A stretch of DNA of 64,000 bases from Anaerostipes rhamnosivorans (GCF_005280655.1 NZ_CP040058.1:1402001-1466000), one strand, 5' to 3'. Counted from the stretch's first letter, positions 52,091-60,823 are shown. Notes: a model not told the origin generated them from the letters alone. Translations and numbers: made by a program.

Positions 52091-52246
52091 TGGTATCATC
52101 ACTCCATTTTGCATTTTGTACAACTCTATCTTACCATGGAAAAACTTAGAAATACAATAAGAAACCGAATCTTTTTTATTATCTATGGATATCTGATTTT
52201 ATTTCCGGTATAATTGGTTAATATCTTTTAAAAGGAGCTGTAACAT

Positions 52247-53386
52247 ATGAAATTTTACAATAAAAATACGCAGGGATTCTTTGGACTTGTAGCATTTGGT
52301 GTCCTTCTCTATCTTGGGGTCAGCAACATAAGCTACATACTGAAAGGAATCTCTTATCTGATCTCTGTGATTTTCCCGTTTGTGATCGGCGGATGTATGG
52401 CATTTATCATCAATGTACCCATGAGGTTTTTTGAGACCCGTTTGTTTTCCAAGGTAAAGAAGGGCAGAAGAGCATTGAGTCTGCTGCTGGCTATCGTCTG
52501 TATTATCGGTGTGCTGGCGCTGATCAGCTTTTTGATTCTGCCTGAGCTTGCCAGAACTTTATACAGCCTGGCCTCCAGTATTCCGGGGTTTGTGAATGAG
52601 ATTCAGGGCTTTTTACAGAAAATATCGGATAATCCTCTACTCACAAAACAGAATTTGATGAAGATTGATCTGGACTGGAACAAGATCAGCAGTGAACTGA
52701 TGGGCTTTTTTCAATCCAGCGCCAGCAGCCTTCTGGGATCTACGATGTCAGTGATCAGTTCTGCTGTGCAGACCGTGGTGACTTTCCTTCTGGGTATCGT
52801 GTTTGCTATGAACGCGCTGCTGAAAAAGGAAAAGCTGATATTGCAGACCAAGAAGCTTTTGTATTCTTATATCAAAGAATCCTATGCTGACCGGATCGTA
52901 TATATCGGAAATATGTGTAACCAGGCGTTTTCAAGCTTTCTGTCCGGCCAGTGTACGGAAGCGGTAATCCTGGGTACGATCATTTTCATCTGTATGAATA
53001 TCATTGGACTGCCTTATGCTATGCTGGTAGCTATGTTTATCGGTGTGACTTCCCTGATCCCGATTTTGGGAGGCATTATCGGAAGCACCCTGGGAGCTAT
53101 CCTGATCTTTATGGTGAGCCCGTTTAAAATGGTAGTGTTTGTTATCATGTTTGTTGTGGTGCAGCAGATTGAAGGAAACCTGATTTATCCTCATGTGGTT
53201 GGGAATTCTGTGGGCCTGCCTGCCATTTGGGTTTTGGTGGCTGTGACAGTGGGCGGCAATCTGGCAGGAGTTCCAGGCATGTTTATCAGCATTCCGGCAT
53301 GCTCCGTTATTTATGCACTGCTTAGGGATGCGGCCAATGAAAGGCTTAAGAAGAAAGGCCTTTTGGAGAAAGTTGAAAAAAAATAA
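52247..53386 (+). CDS. AI-2E family transporter (permease)
   Basis: A 379-residue membrane protein of the AI-2 exporter/TqsA superfamily (PF01594). About eight hydrophobic segments are seen, with the family-type C-terminal half: GVTSLIPILGGIIGSTLGAI, EGNLIYPHVVGNSVGLPAIW and GVPGMFISIPACSVIYAL. Relatives export autoinducer-2 or work as Na+/H+ antiporters; the substrate here is unknown. AAAGGAG is before the start. Confidence 0.9.
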   Translation: MKFYNKNTQGFFGLVAFGVLLYLGVSNISYILKGISYLISVIFPFVIGGCMAFIINVPMRFFETRLFSKVKKGRRALSLLLAIVCIIGVLALISFLILPELARTLYSLASSIPGFVNEIQGFLQKISDNPLLTKQNLMKIDLDWNKISSELMGFFQSSASSLLGSTMSVISSAVQTVVTFLLGIVFAMNALLKKEKLILQTKKLLYSYIKESYADRIVYIGNMCNQAFSSFLSGQCTEAVILGTIIFICMNIIGLPYAMLVAMFIGVTSLIPILGGIIGSTLGAILIFMVSPFKMVVFVIMFVVVQQIEGNLIYPHVVGNSVGLPAIWVLVAVTVGGNLAGVPGMFISIPACSVIYALLRDAANERLKKKGLLEKVEKK

Positions 53387-53444
53387 GTATATTCTGCGGA
53401 TGTTAGGTTCATAATAACTCCATAAAACAATGGAGGTGGAAGGA

Positions 53445-53624
53445 ATGGAACGAGACGATATCATCTGTCCATGTGTCGATGTGACCGTGGGAGAAATAAT
53501 AGATGCCTATGAAGACGGCGCAACTACCGTGGACGCAGTCAAAGATGCCACTGGCGCAGGGAGTATCTGCGGGGCATGTCTTGACGATATTGAAGAATTA
53601 CTTACAGAACTGAAATCAAAATAA
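53445..53624 (+). CDS. BFD-like [2Fe-2S]-binding protein
   Basis: A 59-residue protein matching the bacterioferritin-associated ferredoxin-like domain: CPCVDVTVGEIIDAYEDG then GAGSICGACLDDIEELL, giving CxC and CxxC cluster ligands. Such small proteins pass electrons or bind iron near (2Fe-2S) enzymes. The ATG at 53445 follows GGAGGTGGAAGGA. It is alone, between the AI-2E gene and a terminator, so no partner is suggested. Confidence 0.82.
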   Translation: MERDDIICPCVDVTVGEIIDAYEDGATTVDAVKDATGAGSICGACLDDIEELLTELKSK

Positions 53625-53632
53625 GAACAGGT

Positions 53633-53678
53633 AAAAGCCGGATGGATTTGACTTATTAGTCAGCCATTCGGCTTTTTA
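53633..53678 (+). terminator. Intrinsic terminator after the BFD-like gene
   Basis: AAAGCCGGATGG pairs with CCATTCGGCTTT (one mismatch) around an 18-nt loop, then TTTAT. Confidence 0.8.
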
Positions 53679-53680
53679 TT

Positions 53681-53776
53681 ATGTCGTAGAAAATTCCAAC
53701 GGAGCCTCTTAAGACATAATAACGCTCCGTGAGGATCATACTGCGGCGCTATGCATACAAATTATATAGGAAAATG
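53681..53776 (+). repeat. Interspersed repeat, family 3, copy 3 (diverged)
   Basis: ATGTCGTAGAAAATTCCAAC then GGAGCCTCTTAAGACATAAT and AACGCTCCGTGAGGAT match the first half of copy 2. The second half is different. It overlaps the 3' end of the DeoR gene by about 15 nt. Confidence 0.7.
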
Positions 53777-54523
53777 AAAATTGTCGGGATATTCCAATCC
53801 CGGCCTTTTTTTGTCGCAAAAAATGGCATCAAAAAAATGAAGTGGTTTCAGAGTGCAAAAGCCTATGACGTCCACTTTGGAATCGTCAATTAATAGATAG
53901 CGGTGTTTTGATTTCTGACAGGCGATATTTTTGATTTCACTGGTCTCGATTTCAGTACAGTATGCATAATTTTCTTGAAGATCAATGCCGACACAGGCGA
54001 TAAAGCAGCGGTCAAAATTATATCCTTGAATCTGGTTAACAGCAGTCGGACCATAGGTCATTGCAAAGTCGGACATATAGATCCCGCCGACCATGATGAT
54101 TCTTGCGGTTGTTGGAGGTGTGATCTGAGAGGCGAACAGATGGTTGTTTGTAACAATGGTGACCGGTCTGTTCTGCAGCAATTTGAACATATAAGCGGAG
54201 GTGGTTCCGCCGTCAATGAAAATACATTCGCCATCCTGTATTTCTTTGCACGCTATTTCACAAACTTTTTTCTTTGAGACAGAATTTAATTGTAATTTGC
54301 TTGACATGTTAAAGTCGGTTTCCAGGGCCATGACAGATCCGCTGGATGGCTTTATGGCACCTCCTGGAATACGTTTTAACTTTCCCTGTTGTTCAAGAGA
54401 GGATAAATCTCTGCGTATAGTTGCAGAGGAAACATGGAATTCATCTGCCAGATCATTGACGTTTAATATGCCATCTTCGTCCAGTTTCTTTAAAAGATAT
54501 TCAATTCGGCTGTTCATAAGCAT
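53762..54523 (-). CDS. DeoR-family transcriptional regulator
   Basis: A 253-residue repressor. The N-terminal helix-turn-helix reads VNDLADEFHVSSATIRRDLS with SLEQQGKLKRIPGGA after it, and the C-terminal sugar-phosphate-sensing domain has CIFIDGGTTSAYMFKLL and IIMVGGIYMSDF. The start at 54523 has AAAGGA 5 nt upstream; the GTG/ATG further upstream is not supported. It faces the PTS/glycyl-radical operon across a 200-bp gap with several palindromes. DeoR repressors of this kind usually sense a phosphorylated sugar, which fits a PTS product. Confidence 0.88.
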   Translation of the reverse strand: MLMNSRIEYLLKKLDEDGILNVNDLADEFHVSSATIRRDLSSLEQQGKLKRIPGGAIKPSSGSVMALETDFNMSSKLQLNSVSKKKVCEIACKEIQDGECIFIDGGTTSAYMFKLLQNRPVTIVTNNHLFASQITPPTTARIIMVGGIYMSDFAMTYGPTAVNQIQGYNFDRCFIACVGIDLQENYAYCTEIETSEIKNIACQKSKHRYLLIDDSKVDVIGFCTLKPLHFFDAIFCDKKRPGLEYPDNFHFPI

Positions 54524-54622
54524 AAATTCCTTTCGTGATCGAACATTATGATACCAATAAACATAGCACAAAACTGAAAGAATATCAAAATCTTCTGGTG
54601 GATAGTTCACAAATGAATATCA

Positions 54623-54703
54623 ATGTTTGGGAATAAACATAAAATGATTGACTATGGACATGAAATATTGTAATATGTTCATGAACGAAAATAAATATTT
54701 TCG
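54623..54703 (+). promoter_or_regulatory. Promoter and candidate operators of the PTS/glycyl-radical operon
   Basis: TTGACT (54648-54653), 17 nt spacer, TAATAT (54671-54676). Three palindromes lie around it: ATGTTTGGGAATAAACAT (54623-54640) upstream of the -35, GTTCATGAAC (54677-54686) at the start site, and CGAAAATAAATATTTTCG (54686-54703) just after. The last two are well placed to block transcription by the DeoR protein. Confidence 0.65.
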
Positions 54704-54725
54704 GTAATGGACAAGGAGGAAAATA

Positions 54726-54788
54726 ATGAAACTAATCAAAGCTACAGAGAACAAGGAGGGAACAGATGAAAAGCTATACACAATCTAA
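54726..54788 (+). CDS. Possible 20-residue leader peptide
   Basis: ATG at 54726 follows a strong AAGGAGG at ideal spacing and reads MKLIKATENKEGTDEKLYTI before TAA at 54786-54788. It overlaps the start of the PTS IIA gene (54766) in another frame. Ribosomes ending here could reinitiate on, or couple to, the IIA start. No repeated codon suggests classical attenuation. It may also be a remnant without function. Confidence 0.4.
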   Translation: MKLIKATENKEGTDEKLYTI

Positions 54789-55233
54789 AGTAAATCCAGA
54801 TATTCCGGGAATTATTGTTATGAGTCATGGCCCGTTTGCAGTTGGGCTGATCGATACAGCAAAAATGCTGTTCGGTGAACCGGAAAACATAGCTGCATTT
54901 TCTCTGGAGGAAGGGGATGATATCGATGAGTATCGCAGCATGTTTTCAAAAACATTTGAATCCTTTCCCAAAGGAAGTATTGTACTCGCTGATTTGTACG
55001 GCGGGACACCGTGCAATCAGGTCCTGCAATATGCACAGGAGAATCATCAAGTGTTTGAACTTGTGACTGGGGTAAATTTACCGATGCTGCTCCATGTTGT
55101 CATATCCAGACAAAGTCCGGGTATTCTGGAGGAAAAGAATTTTTCACTCGATGCAGTTGAAAATGCTAAATCAGGAATTTCCCGGGTAGATATTGAAAGG
55201 TTTATTTCATCAGATGACGACGATGAAGATTAG
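54766..55233 (+). CDS. PTS mannose-family IIA component
   Basis: A 155-residue cytoplasmic domain receiving phosphate from HPr. The phospho-accepting His21 is in VMSHGPFAVGLIDTA. VLADLYGGTPCNQVLQ is the second family motif and VTGVNLPML follows. The acidic C-terminus (SSDDDDED) is unusual. Substrate type cannot be told from IIA. It is followed by the IIB gene after 28 nt. Confidence 0.92.
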   Translation: MKSYTQSKVNPDIPGIIVMSHGPFAVGLIDTAKMLFGEPENIAAFSLEEGDDIDEYRSMFSKTFESFPKGSIVLADLYGGTPCNQVLQYAQENHQVFELVTGVNLPMLLHVVISRQSPGILEEKNFSLDAVENAKSGISRVDIERFISSDDDDED

Positions 55234-55261
55234 AAGTAGGAAGTCATGAAAGGAGTTTAAT

Positions 55262-55759
55262 ATGGCTAAAAAATTAATGGTTCGTGTGGATGACCGGCTG
55301 ATCCACGGACAGGTGCTTACACAATGGGTTAGTACGATCAATGCACAGAAAATTGTTGTGATCGATGACGAGATATCAAAGGACAAAATGCGTAAGAACA
55401 TCTTAAAATTTGCTGCGCCGGATGACATAAAGATTAGCATTTTCTCCGTGGAGAAAGCAGTGGAAGTATGGAACAAGAACCAATTTGGGAATATGAATGT
55501 GTTTGTATTGTTTAAAGACGTGAATATGATCAGGAAATGCAAAGATATGGGGTTGGTTTTTTCTGATATATCGCTTGGGCAAATGTCCATCATTCAAGAC
55601 AGGCAGCAGATATATAAACAGTTAGGTTTGAATGAACAAGAGGCTCAGACTGTATTTGACCTTGAAAGAGAGGGAATCCATATTTATTTTCAAATGATCC
55701 CCACGGACAAACAAGAATCTTTGGATATGTTAAAGAAGATATTTCCTCAGCTACATTAA
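55262..55759 (+). CDS. PTS mannose-family IIB component
   Basis: A 165-residue protein that passes phosphate from IIA to the sugar. His15 in VRVDDRLIHGQVLTQWV is the phosphorylation site. KVVIDD-like VVIDDEI and the later FSDISLGQMS segment follow family order. The IIA, IIB and IIC-IID parts are split around the two radical-enzyme genes, which places the enzyme inside the transport operon. AAGGAG precedes the ATG. Confidence 0.93.
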   Translation: MAKKLMVRVDDRLIHGQVLTQWVSTINAQKIVVIDDEISKDKMRKNILKFAAPDDIKISIFSVEKAVEVWNKNQFGNMNVFVLFKDVNMIRKCKDMGLVFSDISLGQMSIIQDRQQIYKQLGLNEQEAQTVFDLEREGIHIYFQMIPTDKQESLDMLKKIFPQLH

Positions 55760-55789
55760 GAAAGTCAGAAATAAAAAGGAGGATGTTAT

Positions 55790-58189
55790 ATGAATCAGCG
55801 AATTGCCGGTCTAAAGGATTTTATTCAGGAGCTCAATCAAGGCGTAAGGGAAAAGAACTTGTATGAATTTGTAGGAGAGTCTTTAAAAGAAACAATGGGG
55901 GAACCGGTACAGATCCGGCGTGCGAAAGCATTCCAGCATGTATTGGAAAGGACAGAACAGGTCGTGCTTCCCTATGAACTGATCACAGGTACCATGCTTG
56001 GACAGTGTCCATTAAAGAAGGACCTGATGTCAAAGGAAGAACAGAGGGAGAAGGCAGTAACGACCCTGGATACATATCTGGACGGAAAGAAAAAAAACGT
56101 AGTCACAGATGAGATTATATTTGATGAAGAGCACGTAAAAAGTTTTGAAGAAAATTTTGGAAGCAAAAAAAGCCGTTGGTCTTTGATGGCTCGTGTTTAT
56201 CAGGATTCTTCCATTCCCTATGAGGATCTGCAGGATCTGATCTCCGATATGAAAGTAAGATATAAAGATAAGGATATTGAGCCGTATGAAATTGGGCGGG
56301 AATTAGAAAGAGCTTTTAAGATTAACTATGACCCGGAGTCAAAAAAACTCTTTGATGAACTCCCTTATTTTATCGGAAACCATATAAGTTTAAACTATGA
56401 CCGGATCATCAGGGAAGGATTAAAATCTACTCGTGACAGAGTTCAGATACTTGGAAACGAAACGAAGGATCAAAAGAAGAAGGAATATTATCAGGCCGCA
56501 GTGATCGCAGCAGATGCGGTAATCGCTTTTATCCATCGCTATGCAGAAACCGCTGTAAAGACAGGTGAGGAAAGATTAGTATCTGTAAAACGGTCGGAAG
56601 AATTGAACAAGATTTCAAAGGTGCTTCATACTGTCGCAGAATCACCGGCATCCAATTTTTATGAGGCCGTTCAATTGATGTGGATGCTGCATATCATCGC
56701 AAATATCCAGGGTGGATCTGCATTGTCTCTGGGGCGGATGGATCAATATTTGTATCCATTTTATCAAAAGGACCTGGAGTCTTCGGAAATTACAGAAGAA
56801 TTTGCGAAAGAATTGTTATCTTGTGTCTGGTTGAAGGTAAATGAGCCGAGAATGCGGACTGTAGAAAGTGTCACATTGGGTGGTATTGACAGGGATGGAA
56901 ATGATGCATCCAATGACCTGACACGCATTTGTTTACAGGTGGCAGCCGATGTGCGCGTGCCGTATCCGAATATCGGGCTGCGCATTAACAAAAAGAATCC
57001 AGAGTGGCTCTATGAGGAAGCGATTTTGACAACGGGGTCTGGTTCAGGACAGCCGATGCTGTTGAATGATGAAGTCTGGATCCAAAGTTTAATGAAACTT
57101 GGTTTTCCACGTGAAGATGCCAACGATTATTATAATATGGGCTGTGTGGAACTGGAGGTCCCGGGGAAACAGCCCAGTTATGGAGTTTGTGAAGCAATCG
57201 CGTTTCCGGTATTGATTGAAGAGGTTATGAGGAAGTATAGAGATGGTATCTATGAAATCCTCACGTTTGATGACTATTTTAGTGCTTATAAAAACGAACT
57301 TAATATTGCCATCGGAGCGGACTATGAAGAAGCAGCGGAAAAAAAGAGATTGATGAAGGATCGCTGCTACGACCCCTATTCTTCCCTTCTGATTGACGGA
57401 TGTATCGAGAATGGAAAAGACATGCTGCAGGGAGGCAGTGAACTGCCCATGGAATGGTCAGTGTATGCCTATGGGATCGGAACTGCCGCGGATTCCTTGT
57501 ATGCCGTCAAAAAAGTAGTGTTTGAAGATAAAAGCATGACGTTGAAGCATTTGGACGAAGTGTTAAATGCAGATTTTGAGGGCTATGAATATGAACGGAG
57601 ATTATTGGCAGACTGCGGTGAACATTACGGAAATGATCAGAGCAATGTGGATGGGATCGCCAATGAAGTGCTGGACTATTTTACACAGCATGTGGATGCT
57701 TTGAATGAACGCGGACTGGGGGATGTTTTTGTCTCCACCTTATTTGGATACTTTTTTCATATTTATCATGGGGAGATTGCCAAAGCGACACCGGATGGCA
57801 GAAAAAAAGGTGAGCCGTTCAGCGACAGTATGGGACCAAGCCAGGGCAAAGATGTCAATGGGCCCACAAGACTGCTGAATTCTGTTCTGGCCTTAGACGC
57901 AGATAAAATTACAGGCGCCTTTGCGCTGAGTTTTAAAATGAACTCTTCTTTCTTTGCGGACGAATCAGGAAGAACCGCCATGAAACAGTTGTTAAAAACA
58001 TATATAGAGGAGGGCGGCCCGCAGATCCAGGTATATACGACAAATGCAGAGGATCTCAAGGATGCAATGATTCATCCTGATAAACATAGGGATCTGATCG
58101 TCAGAGTCGGCGGCTACTGCGAATTTTTTGTTGACTTGGACCGGACCCTTCAGAAGGAAATATTAAGCCGCACGATCTACGGGGAATGA
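55790..58189 (+). CDS. Glycyl-radical enzyme of unassigned substrate (PFL/dehydratase superfamily)
   Basis: A 799-residue oxygen-sensitive enzyme. The catalytic cysteine is Cys452 in NDYYNMGCVELEVPGKQ, and the radical glycine is Gly775 in LIVRVGGYCEFFVD, 24 residues before the end as usual. It has one Cys followed by VE, so it is not pyruvate formate-lyase, which has CC; it resembles the dehydratase/C-O or C-C lyase branch. The PTS genes on both sides suggest that the substrate is a phosphorylated sugar, polyol or anhydro-sugar. The E. coli YbiW group, reported as acting on 1,5-anhydroglucitol phosphate, is one candidate relative. Confidence 0.88.
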   Translation: MNQRIAGLKDFIQELNQGVREKNLYEFVGESLKETMGEPVQIRRAKAFQHVLERTEQVVLPYELITGTMLGQCPLKKDLMSKEEQREKAVTTLDTYLDGKKKNVVTDEIIFDEEHVKSFEENFGSKKSRWSLMARVYQDSSIPYEDLQDLISDMKVRYKDKDIEPYEIGRELERAFKINYDPESKKLFDELPYFIGNHISLNYDRIIREGLKSTRDRVQILGNETKDQKKKEYYQAAVIAADAVIAFIHRYAETAVKTGEERLVSVKRSEELNKISKVLHTVAESPASNFYEAVQLMWMLHIIANIQGGSALSLGRMDQYLYPFYQKDLESSEITEEFAKELLSCVWLKVNEPRMRTVESVTLGGIDRDGNDASNDLTRICLQVAADVRVPYPNIGLRINKKNPEWLYEEAILTTGSGSGQPMLLNDEVWIQSLMKLGFPREDANDYYNMGCVELEVPGKQPSYGVCEAIAFPVLIEEVMRKYRDGIYEILTFDDYFSAYKNELNIAIGADYEEAAEKKRLMKDRCYDPYSSLLIDGCIENGKDMLQGGSELPMEWSVYAYGIGTAADSLYAVKKVVFEDKSMTLKHLDEVLNADFEGYEYERRLLADCGEHYGNDQSNVDGIANEVLDYFTQHVDALNERGLGDVFVSTLFGYFFHIYHGEIAKATPDGRKKGEPFSDSMGPSQGKDVNGPTRLLNSVLALDADKITGAFALSFKMNSSFFADESGRTAMKQLLKTYIEEGGPQIQVYTTNAEDLKDAMIHPDKHRDLIVRVGGYCEFFVDLDRTLQKEILSRTIYGE

Positions 58190-59067
58190 TCATGAGAAAG
58201 GGATTAGTCTTTGGAATTCAGCATTTTTCCATTCATGACGGCCCGGGAATTCGGAGTGCTGTATTTTTAAAGGGATGTCCAATGCACTGTCTGTGGTGTC
58301 ATAATCCGGAAGGATTGTCCTCTCATGTGGGACTGCAGTACTACGGGAGCGCCTGCATACAGTGCGGCACCTGCGGATGGATCTTTGAAGATATGAAGAA
58401 AGCCGATGTTCTTAGTACTGCCAGGAAGCGTGGACTTTCCCGGAGCTGTCCTGCCCATGCTCTGCGGCTCGTAGGAGAATATATGAGTGTGGAAGAAATC
58501 ATCCATCAGGTTATAAAAGACCGGCGTTATTTTAAATCTTCCAGTGGAGGAATAACAATTACTGGCGGAGAACCTATGATGCAGGCGTTGTTTGCCACAG
58601 AATTAGCTGAGGCGGCTAAAGAACATGAGATCACGGCTGCTTTGGAGACAAGCGGATATTCATCTTTGGAACACTATATGAACATTATGCCCTATATTGA
58701 CACCTTCTTATGGGACTATAAGGCAACCGGCGAAGAAATGCATAAAAAACTTACTGGTGTTTCCAATCAGCCGATACTGGGTAATCTGGCCTATCTCTAT
58801 GAGCATGGGGCAAGCATTATTTTGCGGTGTCCTTTGATTCCCGGAGTAAATGATACAAAAGAACATTTAAAAGGCATTGCAGATATCAGCAGAAAATATC
58901 CCGGGTTAGCAGGAATTGAGATCATGTCTTATCACAAAATGGGACTTTCAAAAGCAAAGAGGATTGGCTGTCAGCAGGAGGAATACCAGGAGCCCGGGAA
59001 TGATCTGAAAAATAATTGGAGTAAATTAATTCAAGAATACGGGGGAAAAATTACCCGTATCAATTAG
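58186..59067 (+). CDS. Glycyl-radical enzyme activating enzyme (radical SAM)
   Basis: A 293-residue activase that forms the glycyl radical of the enzyme encoded upstream. The radical SAM cluster motif is CPMHCLWC, with HDGPGIRSAVFLKG before it. GGITITGGEPMMQ and the AALETSGYSS segment follow. The accessory iron-sulfur part is short: CIQCGTC followed by a single distant CP, about four ligands, rather than the usual two ferredoxin motifs. The start may be 58186 or 58192 (MRKGLVFG); the first overlaps the upstream stop by 4 nt. Confidence 0.92.
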   Translation: MIMRKGLVFGIQHFSIHDGPGIRSAVFLKGCPMHCLWCHNPEGLSSHVGLQYYGSACIQCGTCGWIFEDMKKADVLSTARKRGLSRSCPAHALRLVGEYMSVEEIIHQVIKDRRYFKSSSGGITITGGEPMMQALFATELAEAAKEHEITAALETSGYSSLEHYMNIMPYIDTFLWDYKATGEEMHKKLTGVSNQPILGNLAYLYEHGASIILRCPLIPGVNDTKEHLKGIADISRKYPGLAGIEIMSYHKMGLSKAKRIGCQQEEYQEPGNDLKNNWSKLIQEYGGKITRIN

Positions 59068-59093
59068 GATGAAAATTATAGGAGGAAAAATAT

Positions 59094-60725
59094 ATGACCA
59101 TAACATTGACCCAGGCTATTATCTTGGGAGTAATATGCGGAGTTTGGAAAAGTTGTATTTGCTATACGATTGGCGGTTTTAATATTAATACTGTAATCTT
59201 TAATGCTGTTTTTGTGGGACTTGTGATGGGAGATATGAAATCAGCCATGATCATTGGGGCATCCATCCAGCTGATTTATCTGGGCATTGTTGCTGCTGGG
59301 GGAAACCAGCCCACAGATCCATGCCTTGCGGCTTATGTTGCGATTCCCATTGCCATTGCATCGGGGCTTGACACAAACGCCGCGGTCGCTCTGGCTGTCC
59401 CCGTTGGGCTGTTAGGTTCTCAGGTGACAAACCTTGTATATCTGATCAATGGGTTTTTCGTTGAAAAAGCGGATGAGGCGGCAAACAGAGGAGATGAAAG
59501 AGGAATTGGGATCTGGGGGATTTATGTTCCGTTTCTCGTTAGAATCCTATTGATCGCGGTTCCGGTAACCGTTGCAATTTATTATGGAAGTAATGTCTTA
59601 GCAGGCGTCATGAATCATATCCCCGCATGGCTGACCAATGGTTTAGCTGCGATGGGTGCCTGTCTGCCGGCTGTGGGATTTGCCATCATAACCAATTTGA
59701 TCGCGAAGCCTAAATATGTGATCTTCTTCTTTGCAGGTTTTTTTCTGGTGCAGTACACAGGCTTAGGAACGATCCCTCTCTTACTTGCAGGAGCATTTGT
59801 TACTTATATGTACATAACATTTACACGAAACAGTGCAGATGCATCTGAGGAAGATGAGGATGAAGAGGACGAAGATGAGTCTGTGGCGGTAGGAACTTCC
59901 GGGGACTGTACGTTATCTAAAGGGGATATTTTCAGGGCGTGGACACGCTGGTGGATATGGTGTGAAACCGGACATAGCTTTGTGCGCATGATGGCGCCTA
60001 GTTTCTGCAATGCCATGATCCCAGCGTTAAAGAGATTTTATCCGGGCAAGAAAAATGATCCTCATTACATTGAGGCCCTGCAGCGTCATATGACTTTTTT
60101 TAACACAGAAGGACATTTCGGCGGGGGACCGAACTTAGGATTATCATTGGCAATGGAAGAGGCAAAATCGAAAAATTATGAGTCAATTCCCAACGAAGTC
60201 ATCATCAATGTAAAAACTGGATTAATGGGGCCGTTAGCTGGCATCGGCGATACGATTACATGGTCAACTCTGATGTATCTTTTGATTGGGTTATTCCTGC
60301 CTTTGGCAAAACAAGGCAATGTCTTAGGGGGGATTGGACCCGTTGTCTGCCTAACTGTCATTGCATTTACAATCGGATATATTCTGACCAGCCGTTGCTA
60401 TAAATTTGGCTACACGTTTGCAGAAAATATGTTAAAATCGGGAATCATCAATATCGTCATAATGGCGGCAAGTGTTCTAGGACTGTTTATGATGGGCGGA
60501 TTAGCATCCACATATGTGACTGTGTCTACACCGATTCAGTGGGCTGTGGGCGGACAGGTCACAAAGTTACAGGATATTTTAAACAGCATCTTACCAGGAA
60601 TTCTGCCCCTCTTAGACGTAATGCTGGTATGGGGATATCTGCGGAAGCATAGAAATTATTTTATGGCAGCAATTTTCGTGACAGTTATATCTCTGGTCTT
60701 AGGATGCCTTGGAATTATCATTTAA
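59094..60725 (+). CDS. PTS mannose-family IIC-IID fusion permease
   Basis: A 543-residue membrane protein in which IIC and IID, normally separate, are one chain. Residues 1-245 are IIC (GGNQPTDPCLAAYVAIPIAI, many hydrophobic segments). An acidic linker (ASEEDEDEEDEDESV) follows, then IID from about residue 280: GHSFVRMMAPSFCNAMIPAL, HMTFFNTEGHFGGGPNLGLS and GPLAGIGDTITWSTL. Frame is unbroken with no internal stop. It carries the substrate across the membrane for IIB. GGAGGAAA precedes the ATG. Confidence 0.92.
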   Translation: MTITLTQAIILGVICGVWKSCICYTIGGFNINTVIFNAVFVGLVMGDMKSAMIIGASIQLIYLGIVAAGGNQPTDPCLAAYVAIPIAIASGLDTNAAVALAVPVGLLGSQVTNLVYLINGFFVEKADEAANRGDERGIGIWGIYVPFLVRILLIAVPVTVAIYYGSNVLAGVMNHIPAWLTNGLAAMGACLPAVGFAIITNLIAKPKYVIFFFAGFFLVQYTGLGTIPLLLAGAFVTYMYITFTRNSADASEEDEDEEDEDESVAVGTSGDCTLSKGDIFRAWTRWWIWCETGHSFVRMMAPSFCNAMIPALKRFYPGKKNDPHYIEALQRHMTFFNTEGHFGGGPNLGLSLAMEEAKSKNYESIPNEVIINVKTGLMGPLAGIGDTITWSTLMYLLIGLFLPLAKQGNVLGGIGPVVCLTVIAFTIGYILTSRCYKFGYTFAENMLKSGIINIVIMAASVLGLFMMGGLASTYVTVSTPIQWAVGGQVTKLQDILNSILPGILPLLDVMLVWGYLRKHRNYFMAAIFVTVISLVLGCLGIII

Positions 60726-60754
60726 TCCAATCAGACAGTCGGAAAGTACAGTGC

Positions 60755-60783
60755 TTGACATCCATGATAGGAGAAGATACAAT
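60755..60783 (+). promoter_or_regulatory. Promoter of the TetR gene
   Basis: TTGACA (60755-60760), 17 nt spacer, TACAAT (60778-60783). A half-site ACTTGCAT (60793-60800), similar to one half of the palindrome at 61480, lies just downstream. Confidence 0.8.
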
Positions 60784-60823
60784 GAGAGTAAGCACTTGCA
60801 TTACAGAAAGGAATGAAGGATAA

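Noticed and set aside
53681..60725. PTS/glycyl-radical region as a recent mobile island
   Set aside because: No integrase, transposase, tRNA insertion or direct-repeat borders were seen; codon use by eye is like that of the surroundings.
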